From Obelidium mucronatum (lineage: Eukaryota; Chytridiomycota; Chytridiomycetes; Chytridiales; Chytriomycetaceae), in contig JAIVFH010000044.1 in the NCBI GenBank assembly GCA_025765595.1, positions 124,001 to 188,000 on the forward strand: a DNA stretch of 64,000 nucleotides. The letters run 5' to 3'. Each line of letters opens with the position of its first letter. Positions within the stretch are counted from its first letter, which is position 1. Positions 30,162 through 43,494 of the stretch are shown here, in pieces. Under the pieces are notes generated by a model. That model was given only the letters and a program-made list of their open reading frames with translations, was not told the DNA's origin and did no database searches. The translations under genes were made by a program, and so were the position numbers.

Positions 30162-31750
30162 ATGGTTTAATTAGCTCAACATCTCTCTGTCTTCAAATCT
30201 AACCAGATCCCTTGAGCAGACTGCCTCAGCCGCCGTCCCTTCATCAGCCGTCAATTCATTCGATACAAACCACGAAGACATAATTGTAAAATATCAACCT
30301 TTTTCTGATCGCTCATGAAAGGGACGTCAACTCAAAAATCAAACAACACATTCATAGCACGATGCCCAACTGGACTACTACGGCCGCCGTCTAGCAACCT
30401 GCTCTTCAGACTCATTCATCAAAATCTTTGAAGTCGACAACGACTCACATCGACTCGTTGATACTCTGAAGGGGTAAGGACATGCAACTGCTGGATAAAA
30501 CATGCCAACAACTGCCACGTTGCTAAAAAAACAGCCCACAAAACAAACCAAAAAATTCCATAAAAAAAACATACACAACCATAATAGACACAACGGTCCT
30601 GTATGGCAAGTCGCTTGGTCTCACCCAAAGTTTGGCGCGGTTTTGGCTTCTTGTTCATATGATGCCAAAGTCTTTATTTGGAGAGAATACAATGGCGTTT
30701 GGAGTCGGGTTTTGGAACACGCTGATCATGTTTCGTCAGGTGAAATTTGTTTTTTCCAGTCTGATATTTTTTTTCGGGAAGGAGTGGGGTTATGTTGGGA
30801 TCGGGGAATGGAAAGGCATTTTCTTTGGACTCGTCAAAGTGGTGTAGTGTTTGTAGTGAGTGGGATGAGATGGACGACCGTTCTTGAACGAATCGAATGC
30901 TTATATCCCCAAACTCCCAACATTAGTCAACTCTATTTCCTGGGCGCCTCACGAATACGGCCTCGTTCTCGCTTGTGCTTCATCAGACGGAAAGATTACT
31001 GTAATCACTTGCAAAGGTAAAAAAAAAAAAAAAAAAAAGAAGAACAAACAGAATCTTCTTTTAAAGGCTAATATCGGGATTTTTTTTTTAAAGAGGACGG
31101 AGCTTGGGATACTCAAACAATCCACGCACACGCGATCGGTGTCAATTCAGTGACTTGGGCGCCTGCCGTTGTTTCCGGAAGTTTAACTACAACTACGGGT
31201 TCCACTGCATCTGCGGGACCAAAGCGATTGGCGAGCGCTGGATGTGATAATTTGATCAAGATTTGGAGGTTGGTTTTTTTGTTGGTGGTTCTTGATTTAT
31301 TTTTTGGGGGGGTTGCTGATGGCATCTTCTTTTCAGAGAGGATGAAAATGGATCATGGAAAGAGGAAGAAACATTACAGGGCCACTCTGATTGGGTTCGA
31401 GATGTCTCGTGGGCGCCTAGCATTGGACTTCCAACGAGTTATTTGGCTAGTTGCTCTCAAGTAAGCGAACAATTGCTTTTTGTTTGATGTGTACACCATT
31501 TAATTAATTCCAAACCCCTCACTCCCAACAGGACAAGACAGTCCAAATTTGGACGCAAGATGCAGCAACCTTGAAATGGGCGCGAAAGCCATTGAAGGCG
31601 GAACCGTTCGGCGATGTCGTATGGAGAGTCAGTTGGTCAACTGCAGGCAACATTTTGGCCGTTAGTTGTGGAGACAACAAAGTGAGCATGTGGAAAGAGA
31701 ATTTGGAGGGCGAGTTTAACCAGATTGGGGAGGCGAATGAAGGGATGTGA
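30162..31750 (+). CDS. SEC13: SEC13, WD40 protein of COPII coat and nuclear pore
   Basis: Exons read 30220-30285, 30358-30473, 30588-30739, 30927-31016, 31094-31268, 31337-31460 and 31532-31750, all with GT..AG introns. The start codon is probably an isolated ATG at 30162 spliced to 30220; this is the weakest point. The protein is about 315 residues with SEC13-specific segments in order: [78 protein letters not shown] and [18 protein letters not shown]13 forms the outer COPII cage with SEC31 and is also part of the nuclear pore Y-complex. The intron at 30740-30926 is longer than its neighbours. Confidence 0.93.
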
Positions 31751-32113
31751 AGCGGTTTGAGATGAAACACATTTCAAATAATTAAGCGGGGGAGACTCGA
31801 AATATTTGTATGGGCTAAAATCAGGCTAATATAACCTTTTTTTTGTTGCTGTTACTGTTTTTTTGGTCGCTGCTGATTACCTTTGCTTGTTTGGGGCAAG
31901 CTGAGGTATGATATTACTAATTATAGCGCTCGTTAAGCACCAAGGTCACGACTATGACACAAAAAAGACGGCAAAAGTCCTCGCAGCGGCTCGGTCTAAT
32001 CTAATTTTGGACGGACTTGATGTGCGCATTGGCTTGATGGTCTTATATTTTAACAGATATTTAGGTCTGAAAAGTTGTATAGAAAAACTGGAAATAGGTA
32101 CAGATAAAATCGC
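31751..32113. other. Intergenic, no gene seen
   Basis: 363 bp between the SEC13 stop and the zinc-finger gene start on the same strand. It holds T-rich stretches near 31840 and presumably the SEC13 3' end and the next promoter. No specific element was recognised. Confidence 0.5.
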
Positions 32114-33484
32114 ATGGATACCTCCACCCTGCCCGACCGGCCAATGACCGACCTCGACACACCCGAAGTGATGGACGCCGTCAAGTCCCTGCTGTCTCTG
32201 TGTGACTCGGGCGAGTCTTCAGGTTCTGGCTACACTTACTTGTACCAACACAGCCCGCCACGACTTCCGCACCACAACCAGCAGCAGCCTCTAAACGCCC
32301 AGCACAACTTCATCGCTCAGCCAGCTGACTCAAATCCCACTTACACCACCCTGCCGCTTCTTGAACTTCCAACACAGTCTCAATCAGTTCAAGACACCAA
32401 TGGAGTTCAAGAGTCATTACCATCATGGCCCAAGCCCCAAACCCTCCCATCTTCTCCTTTCACTTCTTTTCGCTCATCACACGCAACAACAAACTCCGAA
32501 CCAAAAATTCCGTCTTTTGAGCAGCTCTTCAGCAGCAGTGGTGGTGCTGGTGCTGGTGGCCGCAGTAATACAGCAAAATCTAAACCAGCAATGCCATGCC
32601 CAAACCCATCATGCCAAGAAATCTTCACTTCCTACGCCGCTGTAATCCGCCACTGCATGGACTTTTGTTATGCAACAGTCCACATGACAGACGCAAGAGG
32701 AAACTATGGAATCTGTCCCATCCACGTGCCACTCCCTCCCACCACCGCCGCCGACTCCACCACCCCGTCAACAACAACAACAATGATCCAATGTGGCAAA
32801 AAATTCACCGGCAACAACTGGAAAGTAAACCTCGTAACACACTTCAAAACACACGACAAGAACCGCGAAAAGGAATACACATGCGGAGACTGCGGCAAAC
32901 AGTACAGGAACGAAAAAAGTCTTGCGAATCATGCCAAGGAGCATGCGGGCGGGATTTTCCCGTGCACGACGTGTGGGATCGGGTTCCCGACAAAAGTGCG
33001 AAGGGATCGGCACGTTGCTGTGCAGCATCGGGAACAGAAAAGAAGTAAAAGAGGAGCAGGAGGAGGAAAGGATTCTGCAAAGGTGAAGGAGGAGGCTGAT
33101 GATTTGATGGAATTGGAGGATGAAGGTGTGGATTATTCTAAAGTGTTGACGGGGGAGTATCCGCAAGTTTATTCAGCACCAGGCTCAAGGGGTGAGCGAA
33201 GGTCTTCGCTGCGTGGTGGCGGTGGTGGTGTTGGTTATGCCGAGGGTGTCGGACTACAGTATTCCGGGCACCAACCACCACCACCACCCCAATATTCTGG
33301 AAATTTCCAGGAGAATATGCATAGCGAGGGACAGCAGCATCAGTGGAGCCATCACCACAGTCAATTCGACCACCAGGATGGGCAAAATCTTCAACACGAA
33401 CATCTGCGCCATGAAAAACAGAATGAGTCAGTTATTGCGGCTCCAATAATCGCGTCCTCTTCCAACCCTACCACACAGAAATGA
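32114..33484 (+). CDS. C2H2 zinc-finger protein, probable transcription regulator
   Basis: 456 codons in one exon. The first 150 residues are Gln/Pro/Ser-rich and look disordered. A first Cys/His cluster at about 160-190 (CPNPSCQEIF...H) has long spacing. A second follows at about 220-250 (IQCGKKF...H...H). Two standard C2H2 fingers lie at about 254-305 (YTCGDCGKQY..H..H and FPCTTCGIGF..H...H) and are followed by a basic stretch QKRSKRG that could be a nuclear signal. The last 150 residues are Gly-, Pro- and His/Gln-rich. DNA binding is the expected activity, but targets cannot be inferred and I do not recognise an orthologue. Confidence 0.82.
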   Translation: MDTSTLPDRPMTDLDTPEVMDAVKSLLSLCDSGESSGSGYTYLYQHSPPRLPHHNQQQPLNAQHNFIAQPADSNPTYTTLPLLELPTQSQSVQDTNGVQESLPSWPKPQTLPSSPFTSFRSSHATTNSEPKIPSFEQLFSSSGGAGAGGRSNTAKSKPAMPCPNPSCQEIFTSYAAVIRHCMDFCYATVHMTDARGNYGICPIHVPLPPTTAADSTTPSTTTTMIQCGKKFTGNNWKVNLVTHFKTHDKNREKEYTCGDCGKQYRNEKSLANHAKEHAGGIFPCTTCGIGFPTKVRRDRHVAVQHREQKRSKRGAGGGKDSAKVKEEADDLMELEDEGVDYSKVLTGEYPQVYSAPGSRGERRSSLRGGGGGVGYAEGVGLQYSGHQPPPPPQYSGNFQENMHSEGQQHQWSHHHSQFDHQDGQNLQHEHLRHEKQNESVIAAPIIASSSNPTTQK

Positions 33485-35225
33485 GAATACACTTCTTCCT
33501 TTTTTTTTCAACGGGATTAATTATATTCAACACTGTAAATAAAGTGAAGCAACGCAGGAAATCACGCTTATAATGTTTAATACCGGATATGTGCTTTTTT
33601 TGAACTGATGGATGCTACCCAGATGTGGGTGTGTGATCTCGCTTACAAAAAATAATAAATGCCAACTGATCCATTTTACCATTATACTATATGATACGCA
33701 AAACTCTTCATATTCGACGGTGTAAAAAGTGAGGCTGTTGCACAAGGTTTTATTTTTAGAAAAAAGTTTGAAAATAGATCGATAGAAAAACATGAATACC
33801 TATACCCAATACTCTCTTATCCTTCACCCAACCCATCAAGAACGCAGAGAGTATGATTTAAGACTGATAATTTGAAGCCTGAGATACCCAACTGGCATGG
33901 TAAGGCCTTAGTCCATCAACCCGCCGCAACTCACTTGTCTTCTCCAGAAGCGGCAATCCCTCACAGAAATACATGCCAAAATTTCTGTAAAAAACAATGG
34001 CCATCGCATCTGAGAATATCATAACTGTACTCATAGCCGAGTGGTACGCCTTACGGATGACCCAAATCGTCAATAACCCAACAAGTTCAACGTCAGACTG
34101 GATATCAATAAATCCCGTTCTTATTCAATCTATTGAGTCAGAAATAATACTCGCGGGTCTTGAAGAGAGCAAATAATTATTCAATTCGGCAGCTCTAATT
34201 CTTGAACGAATTGAAGCTTCAGATTAATTCCTCACGAATAGCCCGCGAAATATCAAAGCTATCTGTATTTGCCTATCAGAGGAGTCAATAATTTAACCTG
34301 GAGGGGCGAATTATTCCCACTGTTTGTTCCGTCTCGAAGTCCCAAGTCCAGCTCCTCCCTGCAACTCTGAAACGGCTTTGGAAATGCAAATGCAAAGATA
34401 TTCAGTGGTATTTAGGAACCACCAGAAGCTGCCACTGATAATACTGCGTCCGAATGAAATCCAACAGTTTGTCAGCAACACCACACCTTTAGTGATGAAA
34501 AACCAGGAATCAAAGCTCCAACAAAACAAACAAATCAGCATTTCAAAGCTTATCGATACAGAAAAACATATCAGCATGTCGCTCATCTGTTTGTTCAAAA
34601 AGCGAGGCCGAAACAAAACACATTGAAACACTTCCACCTTGACTTTCTGGGCCAACGGAACGTGTTTTCTTGCTGGAATTTTACCGTAGCTCTTGTATAG
34701 CTCAAATAAACAGAAGTCGCAAGCGCTGGCTCATTCTATTTGGATCCATTTTGGGAGTTCGTTGGTGTTGGTTGGCTTTTGAGATGGATAAAAATTCACT
34801 CAGAAAAAAGGAATCGTTGGTGACAGTAAGAGTTTCCTCTTTCCCATCCTTCTATCGCGGAGTTTCCTCTGTTCTCTTGTGGCTCTATTCGACAAACGGG
34901 GACGCGTGTTATAACGCTGTTGTTGCTGGGAACCATGTTTGAACTGTAGCACCATTTTACCCGCACCTTTTTTTCAATACGCTCTGTTTTGCTCCTTTCG
35001 ATCTCAGTGTGTACAACAGTGGATCCTGCTGGCGTCAGATTCTTTCTCCTCCCCAAATTATATTCCCTTATCGAAGACGTGTTCCCTCATCTGCAGTCCT
35101 ATCAGTGATTTACAATTGTGGAGATCACTAACTGGGAGGAAAATTCTTTTCTTTTTACAGTTAAAATCAAAATGGCACCATCTTTCTCCAAGTGCCTTCT
35201 CGAACTTCCACAGCTACCGGTGAAA
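33485..35225. other. 1.7-kb region without a supportable gene
   Basis: Short open frames exist on both strands: for example 34073-33858 (minus), 34655-34311 (minus), 34324-34626 (plus). None shows a recognisable domain or a consistent exon chain. A minus-strand stretch near 34650-34715 contains YGKIP in a setting that recalls endosulfine proteins, but the diagnostic FDSGDY motif was not found nearby. A multi-exon minus-strand gene is possible. Confidence 0.35.
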
Positions 35226-37374
35226 ATGAATACGAACGCAGCAAAAAAGAGAAAAAAAAATAAGAAAGTATGTATTCATTGATTTTATTTCTCTGTCTTC
35301 GTCATTCATTTTGCTTTTGCAGAAGCCAAGTTCTGCCTCGCTTTTAACGAAACTGACAAGCCCTTCTCAAATTGCGCTCGAATGTTCTCCAAAGAATCCT
35401 TGTTTTTTCCCTGCTCTGCCGCCTGGAGTGTCCTCGCCAAAAATTGCTTCAGTTGATTTAATCTTGTCACTTAATTGTGGTGCCTCTATTGCCTCAGCAA
35501 ATGTCTTCGTAAAGCCAACATTCCAAAGTAGACCTCAGAATCAATCATTGTACCATATTGCCACCAGGGTTGCGGCCCTATCTTACTCTCGATATACTGC
35601 AGAATCTTTGAGGTCCCAACAAGATATTCAGGCACCATCAAGTGCAGCTTCTCTAAAAATGCGAAGTTCAGCCAATCCTTCCCACGCTTTTCAGAAGTTC
35701 ATCGAGGGCCAGTCGCTTGTCTCTCTGACAAGAATTTCGACTGTAACTCACGGTTTTTCATCGCAGTTGATTGTTGAGAAATCGCTTCTTGCAAGTTCAA
35801 ATTCTTTATCGGCGAAATCATATAGTATCATTGCAAAGTCAACGCCAGTATATGCTTGCAATTCCAAAATTTGCACACTCGCAATTTCAATCAAAGCTTG
35901 CCTGAATGCCAAATTGTTGATGCGAGTTCCAAACGCTCAAGTTCTTGATCAATATGCCATGCCATCAGGACCTGGTTTGCCAATTCCAATAGTTTCACGC
36001 CCATTGGAAAGATTTATTCTGGATATGCAACCGCTTATTCCTTCAAGTTCACAGACGTCAGCCATCCAAGTTATGCCAAAACAACCTGCAGCGCTGTGGC
36101 TGATCTCACCTGCAGATGAGGACGAAAAAGAAAAAGAAAAAGAAAAAGAAGGAGTACAGGAAGAAGAAGCTTTCTTTCTTCCAAAAGCACCGAAGCTGGC
36201 CGCTAGAGTCATCTCAGGCATAGAAGTCGGTGGAGTCACTTACAAATCAAATCCAACGCCAGCAGCCAAATTAGACTCATCAAAACCCGCTCTAAGCATA
36301 TTTGATGAAATACGGTTGCTTGCACTGGAGCTTCAACACGCACCAACTCTCGACACGGATCGAGATGAGATCCGGGCGCGGCAGGCAGTCTGCAACTGGC
36401 TCTGCATGCCACAACAGCAACTCCAATACCAAATTCTTGGAATCGTTGGATTCTCGGAGTTCGGAGCTGTTGTGGCAGCAATTGACCATCAGAATGGCTT
36501 GAAAGTGGCGATCAAGTTGTTGTACAAGCAACATGCAGCTGAGCCACTGCCAATGGAGATTGCCGCTCTCCGAGACCTCAATTCCAAGGTCAGGCATCCA
36601 GGAATTCCTCTGTGCCTTCAAGCCTGGGAAGCCCAAGAGTGCTTCTTTCTGGTGACACCATATCAGGAACCGTGCCACCAGGAGCACAAGGCTATGCCAT
36701 TCTTGCCGCTGGCCTACTCCGTCCCAGGACCACTTTACAACCCCTATTACATGGAGCACCATGTAATCCCGGTTGTAAACGGCACTTCTGATTTAGAAGT
36801 GTTTGTGGCAATGGCGCGAGGCATTTCCTGGCGCTCGGGGGGCAGAGGGTTCCTGAAGCGCAAGCTTGTCCAGACGCTTATTCTGGACATTGCCAAGGTT
36901 CTGGAGCCCATCCACGGCTTGGGGTATTGCGTAGGCGACATCAGGGCAAGAAAGGTCCTGGTGGCAGGCTCCAGCAACCCTTGTGGGTTTGAGGTGGCTT
37001 TGGCGGCCAACAGGCAGATGCGGCCAACATCTGTTTTGAGGGACCAGAGGAGGGGTCTCTCGGCGTGTGTACCAGAGGGTTTGGTGGGGGCAAATTTTAT
37101 TACAGATGGAATCAGTGCCGATGTCTATCAGTTGGGGCTTTTAGCCTGTAGATTGATGACAGCGGATGATGTCTTGCCACAACTTGCTGTTGACATTGAC
37201 AGCAAGGCCATCACTTATGGGATGCTGTGTAGGGCACCTAATTTTGTGATGGAGCTGCCTGACCTTGATAGAGAGGGGAGGCAACTGTTGTGTGGTATGT
37301 GTGACATCAACCCCCAAAGTCGACTGACAATTGGGGACATCTTGAGCAATTCCTGGCTATACGGAAATATTTGA
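35226..37374 (+). CDS. Protein-kinase-like protein, probable pseudokinase
   Basis: Exon 1 is 35226-35267 (MNTNAAKKRKKNKK), followed by a 55-bp intron (35268-35322) and exon 2 at 35323-37374; about 698 residues. The first 330 residues are Ser/Ala-rich with an acidic Glu/Lys run. From about residue 390 there is a kinase fold: VAIKLLY with the beta-3 lysine, a helix-C-like Glu in MEIAALRDL, then CVGDIRARKVLV in place of HRDLKxxN. GFEVA appears where DFG should be, VPEG resembles APE, and ADVYQLGLL is the conserved D-x-W/Y-x-x-G. The altered HRD and missing DFG suggest weak or no catalysis. A damaged duplicate lies 270 bp downstream. Confidence 0.72.
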
Positions 37375-37639
37375 ACAAGAGCCTAAGCGACCACCCAAAG
37401 TGAAGACCATGTTAAACTTAAGCCAATCAAAATAAACAACATTCACTTTGATAAGCAAAAACCCTGATTATTCCAGTATTCAAAAGCAGCTTGATTCCGA
37501 GATACGTATATATTAAACTCATGTCAATAGCAATAGACTGTCATTGGAAACAGAATGAAACGCCAGATCCCGCAACAGCGGCTCATTTAGGTGCACATTA
37601 TTTGTTGCAGTCATTCTTTTCCATGCTAATGACCACTCA

Positions 37640-38335
37640 TAAAACAGTTGCAATCAAGCTGTTGTACAAGCAACATGGAGCTGAGCCACTTCCTGTTGAG
37701 ATTGCTGCTCTGCGGGATCTCAATTCCTAGGCTCGGTACCCAGGAATTCCTCTGTGCCTTCAAGTCTGGCAAACAAAGGAGTGCTTCTTCTTAGTGACAC
37801 CATACCAGGAGCCGTGCCACCTGACCGGATTCCAGGAATTCCTCTGTGCCTTTTCAAGTCTGGGAAACCCAAGAGTGCTTTTTTCTGGTAACTCCATACC
37901 AGGAGCCGTGCCACCAGGAGCCTAAGGCCAAAACATTATTGCAATTGGCATTCTCCCTCCCAGCCCCACACTACAATCCATATTACATGGAGCACCATGT
38001 AATCCCGGTTGTAAACGGCACTTCTGATTTAGAAGTGTTTGTGGCAATGGCGCGAGGCATTTCCTGGCGCTCGGGGGGCAGAGGGTTCCTGAAGCGCAAG
38101 CTTGTCCAGATGCTTATTCTGGACATTGCCAAGGTTCTGGAGCCCATCCACGGCTTGGGGTATTGCGTAGGCGACATCAGGGCAACTGGTGGCAGGCTCC
38201 AACAACCCTTGTGGGTTTGAGGTGGCTAGGGCGGCCAACAGTCAGATGTGGCCAACATCTATTTCTAAGGAGCAGAGGAGGGTTCTTTCGGCATTTGTGC
38301 GTTTGGAGGGGGTGCATTTTATAAAGGGAATCAGA
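37640..38335 (+). pseudogene. Broken duplicate of the upstream kinase-like gene
   Basis: Starting with VAIKLLYKQHGAEPLP (37645), this region repeats the kinase domain of the 35226 gene with stops, frame changes and an internal repeat of the CFFLVTPYQEPCH segment (37785 and 37880). It has no N-terminal region and no C-lobe after about 38300. Positions 37981-38185 are nearly identical to 36745-36949, while flanking parts are far more diverged. It is not expected to encode a working protein. Confidence 0.85.
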
Positions 38336-38672
38336 TACCAATAACACATTGTCTTGGCGATTCCAATGACAAACTGCCTTGGTGATTCGGGGTGTCTGAT
38401 TTCTTTAACTTATAAAAAATTACATATACTCAACTTAGCTGTTATAATGGTGTGGGAGCTATAGGATGAGCATTTGGACTCAACAGTACAGGGATAAAGA
38501 TAAACACACAACCTTTCTTTTTGCAAGATGGCTTGATTCTTGAATAAAACACAATGAATAAAACACAACACTGATGGAGTGATGGTACGTATGGGATGGA
38601 GCTGAACCCATTTGGAGGCTTAGTCCGTAGAACGAACCTTTTCTAAATCAAAGCAAACTCGCCAAGACTCTA
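38336..38672. other. Intergenic, no gene seen
   Basis: AT-rich stretch of about 340 bp after the kinase pseudogene. It holds a short imperfect duplication (CTTGGCGATTC / CTTGGTGATTC near 38355 and 38380) and AATAAAACACAA repeats near 38550. It probably contains the promoter of the next gene. Confidence 0.45.
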
Positions 38673-39830
38673 ATGAGCACATCTGCAGCCCTTCTTGCGT
38701 CTCTGCAGCCATCGCTAACTCTGACGAATCTTCCTCTCGATACTGGCTCAGTTTGTGTGGGCAGTTCTCTGACCTTCAACCTGACCGTTGCCAATCTGGC
38801 AGCAATCACCGATGCAACCAACGGACCCGTCTTTGTGTACTTTGAAGTCCGCGGCACTGATTTGTCAGCACCGGCAGCGCTGCAGAGGCGCAGCTGGCTG
38901 TCGATGGCCGGCGGCGTCGATCTGCATTCGATGCTCGTTTCAGGCAGCGGCGCTTCGAACAAGAAGGGGTCGTCGGGCGGAAGCAGCGGCGGGGGGCACA
39001 GCTCGGGCGGCTCGAGCAAGGGTTCGTCAAGCTCAAGCTCAAGCTCGAGCTCGTCTAGCAAGGGATCGTCTTCTTCAAGTTCATCATCGTCTTCATCTTC
39101 TTCGAGTTCAAGTTCAAGCTCTAGCTCCAGCAGTAAAGGATCGACAAGCAGCTTTTCAGGAAGCAGCGGCAGCAGTTTAAGCAGTTCAACGTCAAAGGGA
39201 ATTACAACGGGAGGAACAACAAAAGGAATTGGCTCGTCATCATCGTTCAGCGGAGCTAAGGGTCCAATTGTGGGTGTGAATGCTCCCTCAAAAAATGGAT
39301 TCACAAGCACAAGCTTGAGCGGAGGTAGTCGAGGGCTTTATACAAGCAGTTCGCCACCCAGATACAGCGCATCAAGATCAATCACTTCGTATCCAAGAGT
39401 ATCATACGGAGTTTTCCATTATCCAATCATTATTCACTCGCCGTGGATTTACCACCGACCAATCTACTACCATTATCCGTATTATTATGGCTATTCGTCA
39501 GCTCCAATTACAGTGACGACAGAAACATCCACAAGGAATGATACAGTTTATGATGCATTGCCATTAGTTTCTCTTCCCGAGTTTTTCAATGACACGACAA
39601 GCAACACAAGTGATAACACTTGGAATGATATTCCGCTTGAACTGACGGGATATGTTTACCAAATCCGAGCCAATTTCTTTTACAAAAAAGATATCAATTC
39701 CACAACTGATGGAATGGCGTTTGTTACGAGCCAGTACTTTGGAGTGAGTGACTGTTCTCTTTTGAGCGATGCTCATCGTGTGACTATGAGCACTGTTGTC
39801 CTCGGTCTTTTGTCTCTTCTGCTCTTTTAG
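38673..39830 (+). CDS. Ser-rich, probably GPI-anchored cell-surface protein
   Basis: 385 codons, single exon. An N-terminal beta-rich-looking part (TLTNLPLDTGSVCVGSSLTFNL region) is followed by a Ser/Gly-rich segment (about 95-160) with long serine runs broken by Lys-Gly. Next is a Tyr/Pro-rich patch (WIYHRPIYYHYPYYYGY, about 255-271) and a segment with several N-x-T/S sites. The C-terminus is a short hydrophobic tail (TVVLGLLSLLLF) that fits a GPI signal. The signal peptide is weak as read, so the start could lie in an unseen upstream exon. Function unknown; the composition suggests an O-glycosylated wall or surface protein. Confidence 0.6.
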   Translation: MSTSAALLASLQPSLTLTNLPLDTGSVCVGSSLTFNLTVANLAAITDATNGPVFVYFEVRGTDLSAPAALQRRSWLSMAGGVDLHSMLVSGSGASNKKGSSGGSSGGGHSSGGSSKGSSSSSSSSSSSSKGSSSSSSSSSSSSSSSSSSSSSSSKGSTSSFSGSSGSSLSSSTSKGITTGGTTKGIGSSSSFSGAKGPIVGVNAPSKNGFTSTSLSGGSRGLYTSSSPPRYSASRSITSYPRVSYGVFHYPIIIHSPWIYHRPIYYHYPYYYGYSSAPITVTTETSTRNDTVYDALPLVSLPEFFNDTTSNTSDNTWNDIPLELTGYVYQIRANFFYKKDINSTTDGMAFVTSQYFGVSDCSLLSDAHRVTMSTVVLGLLSLLLF

Positions 39831-39874
39831 TTCTTGTATTTTCTTTAGAGTATTCGCATCCTTATTGAATATGA

Positions 39875-42012
<2,138 letters not shown>

Positions 42013-42101
42013 GAGGAATAGATAAAAATGTGATTTGGCGAGTATTCTCTTGTTCTCTTTGATTCCTCTTTGATAAGCGCTTCGCCTCGAAATAAAAATT
42101 C

Positions 42102-43389
42102 ATGTCTAACTTCCACAATCAATCACCCGTGCATTCGCCATCAGCTACAACGCTGACTGAAGAAGCCCCAAGCTTCTTGAACTTGGATCGCATTCGACAT
42201 GAACTAGTCCAAATGGAAGACTCTATCGTGTTTGGTATGACTCTCTTTTGATGATCAATTACAGGGTGTTAACCAAATCTCAATCTTAGCATTAATTGAA
42301 AGAGCCGGATTCGGTAACTAATTGTGGCAAACTTTCTCGACTTACGGCAAGACCCATAACAACTGTATTTACGCCGACAGCCATGAGAACTTTGAGTTTG
42401 AAACACCAGTAAACACTTCATTCTTGGACTATCTTATGGCAGAAATGGAGGCCGTTCATGGTAAACTTCTCAATTTTGATCTTATCTCCCTTGGCAATCT
42501 TGTGAGGTGGGCAGACACACTGTTATCTAACCTCCAACTCCTCTCCAAACCCAATAATGAAAAAAAAAATCGAACAGCCAAAGTTCGACGATACACATCT
42601 CCTGACGAATATCCATTCTCGTCGAATCTTCCGAAGCCTGTGCTGCCGCCGCTTAAATTCCCTCAACTTCTTTACCCAAACACCATCAATTTGAATTCAA
42701 CGCTGAAAAAGATTTACATAGAAAAGGTTTAATATTGCTGTATAATTTTTTTTATTTTTTAGTTGTGCTCAAAATGCTTGTTTGTTATTAGGTGATTCCA
42801 TCACTTTGTAAAGAAGGGGATGACAAAAACTATGGATCTTCAACCACAAAAGACATTGAGGCGCTTCAAATTTTGTCTCGAAGAATTCATTTCGGTAAGT
42901 CATTCTGCTCCCTTCGTTTGTAGAGCTCCTCACTTAAAACTATCCCCCCGCGCTTCTTCTAACTCACTAGGCAAGTTTGTCGCGGAGGCAAAATTCCAAG
43001 ACCCCAAAACACAGCAAGAATACATCCGCCTCATCAAAGCAAAAGACCGTGATGGAATCGAAGCACTGCTTACAAACCGTGCCGTTGAAGAACGGCTCTT
43101 GAAACGTCTCCGCCTCAAGGCGTTTATTTTTGGCCAAGAAATCGATGAAACCATCACTGGTACAGATTTAGCTGCTGCAATGGACGAAGCGAGTTGGCGT
43201 GCCCCAGGAACGCCATTGACTGAGAAACCAGCCACGCTTCTCTCGGAGAAAAAGAAGATTCGAAAGATTGATCCGGATTTGGTTGTTAGTATTTACGAGC
43301 AGTTTGTTATTCCGTTGACTAAAGATGTGGAGGTGGAATACCTGCTGGGACGGTTGGAGTACTTTCCAGATTTCAAGCCGACTTTGTAG
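42102..43389 (+). CDS. ARO7: Chorismate mutase (fungal AroQ type)
   Basis: Exons are 42102-42234, 42290 to about 42460, 42578-42726, 42792-42894 and 42971-43389. Family segments appear in order: [64 protein letters not shown], then [31 protein letters not shown] and a C-terminal [21 protein letters not shown]. The enzyme converts chorismate to prephenate for Phe and Tyr synthesis and is an all-helical dimer. One problem is that after ERAGF near 42312 the frame meets TAA at 42318, while the following sequence stays in the same frame. I could not find an intron of the right phase, so a non-standard splice, sequence error or mutation is present there. Confidence 0.88.
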
Positions 43390-43494
43390 ATGAGTATTAT
43401 TGGGGGTCAGGGAGATGTAGGAGTATGAACAATAAATGCATTCCCGGAAGCCACCGGACCGGGTGGCAAAAAAAAAACAGTCAAAAACCACAAA

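Noticed and set aside
34640..34720. An endosulfine (Igo1-like) exon on the minus strand
   Set aside because: A YGKIP-containing stretch looks similar, but the hallmark FDSGDY segment was not found in the next 500 bp and no exon chain could be built.
37491..38335. A second working kinase-like gene
   Set aside because: Stops, frame changes and an internal partial duplication break the domain, and only the 205-bp converted tract is well preserved.
38648..39310. A Leu/Glu-rich minus-strand protein
   Set aside because: It is the antisense of the serine-run coding region on the plus strand, and its composition is explained by that repeat.
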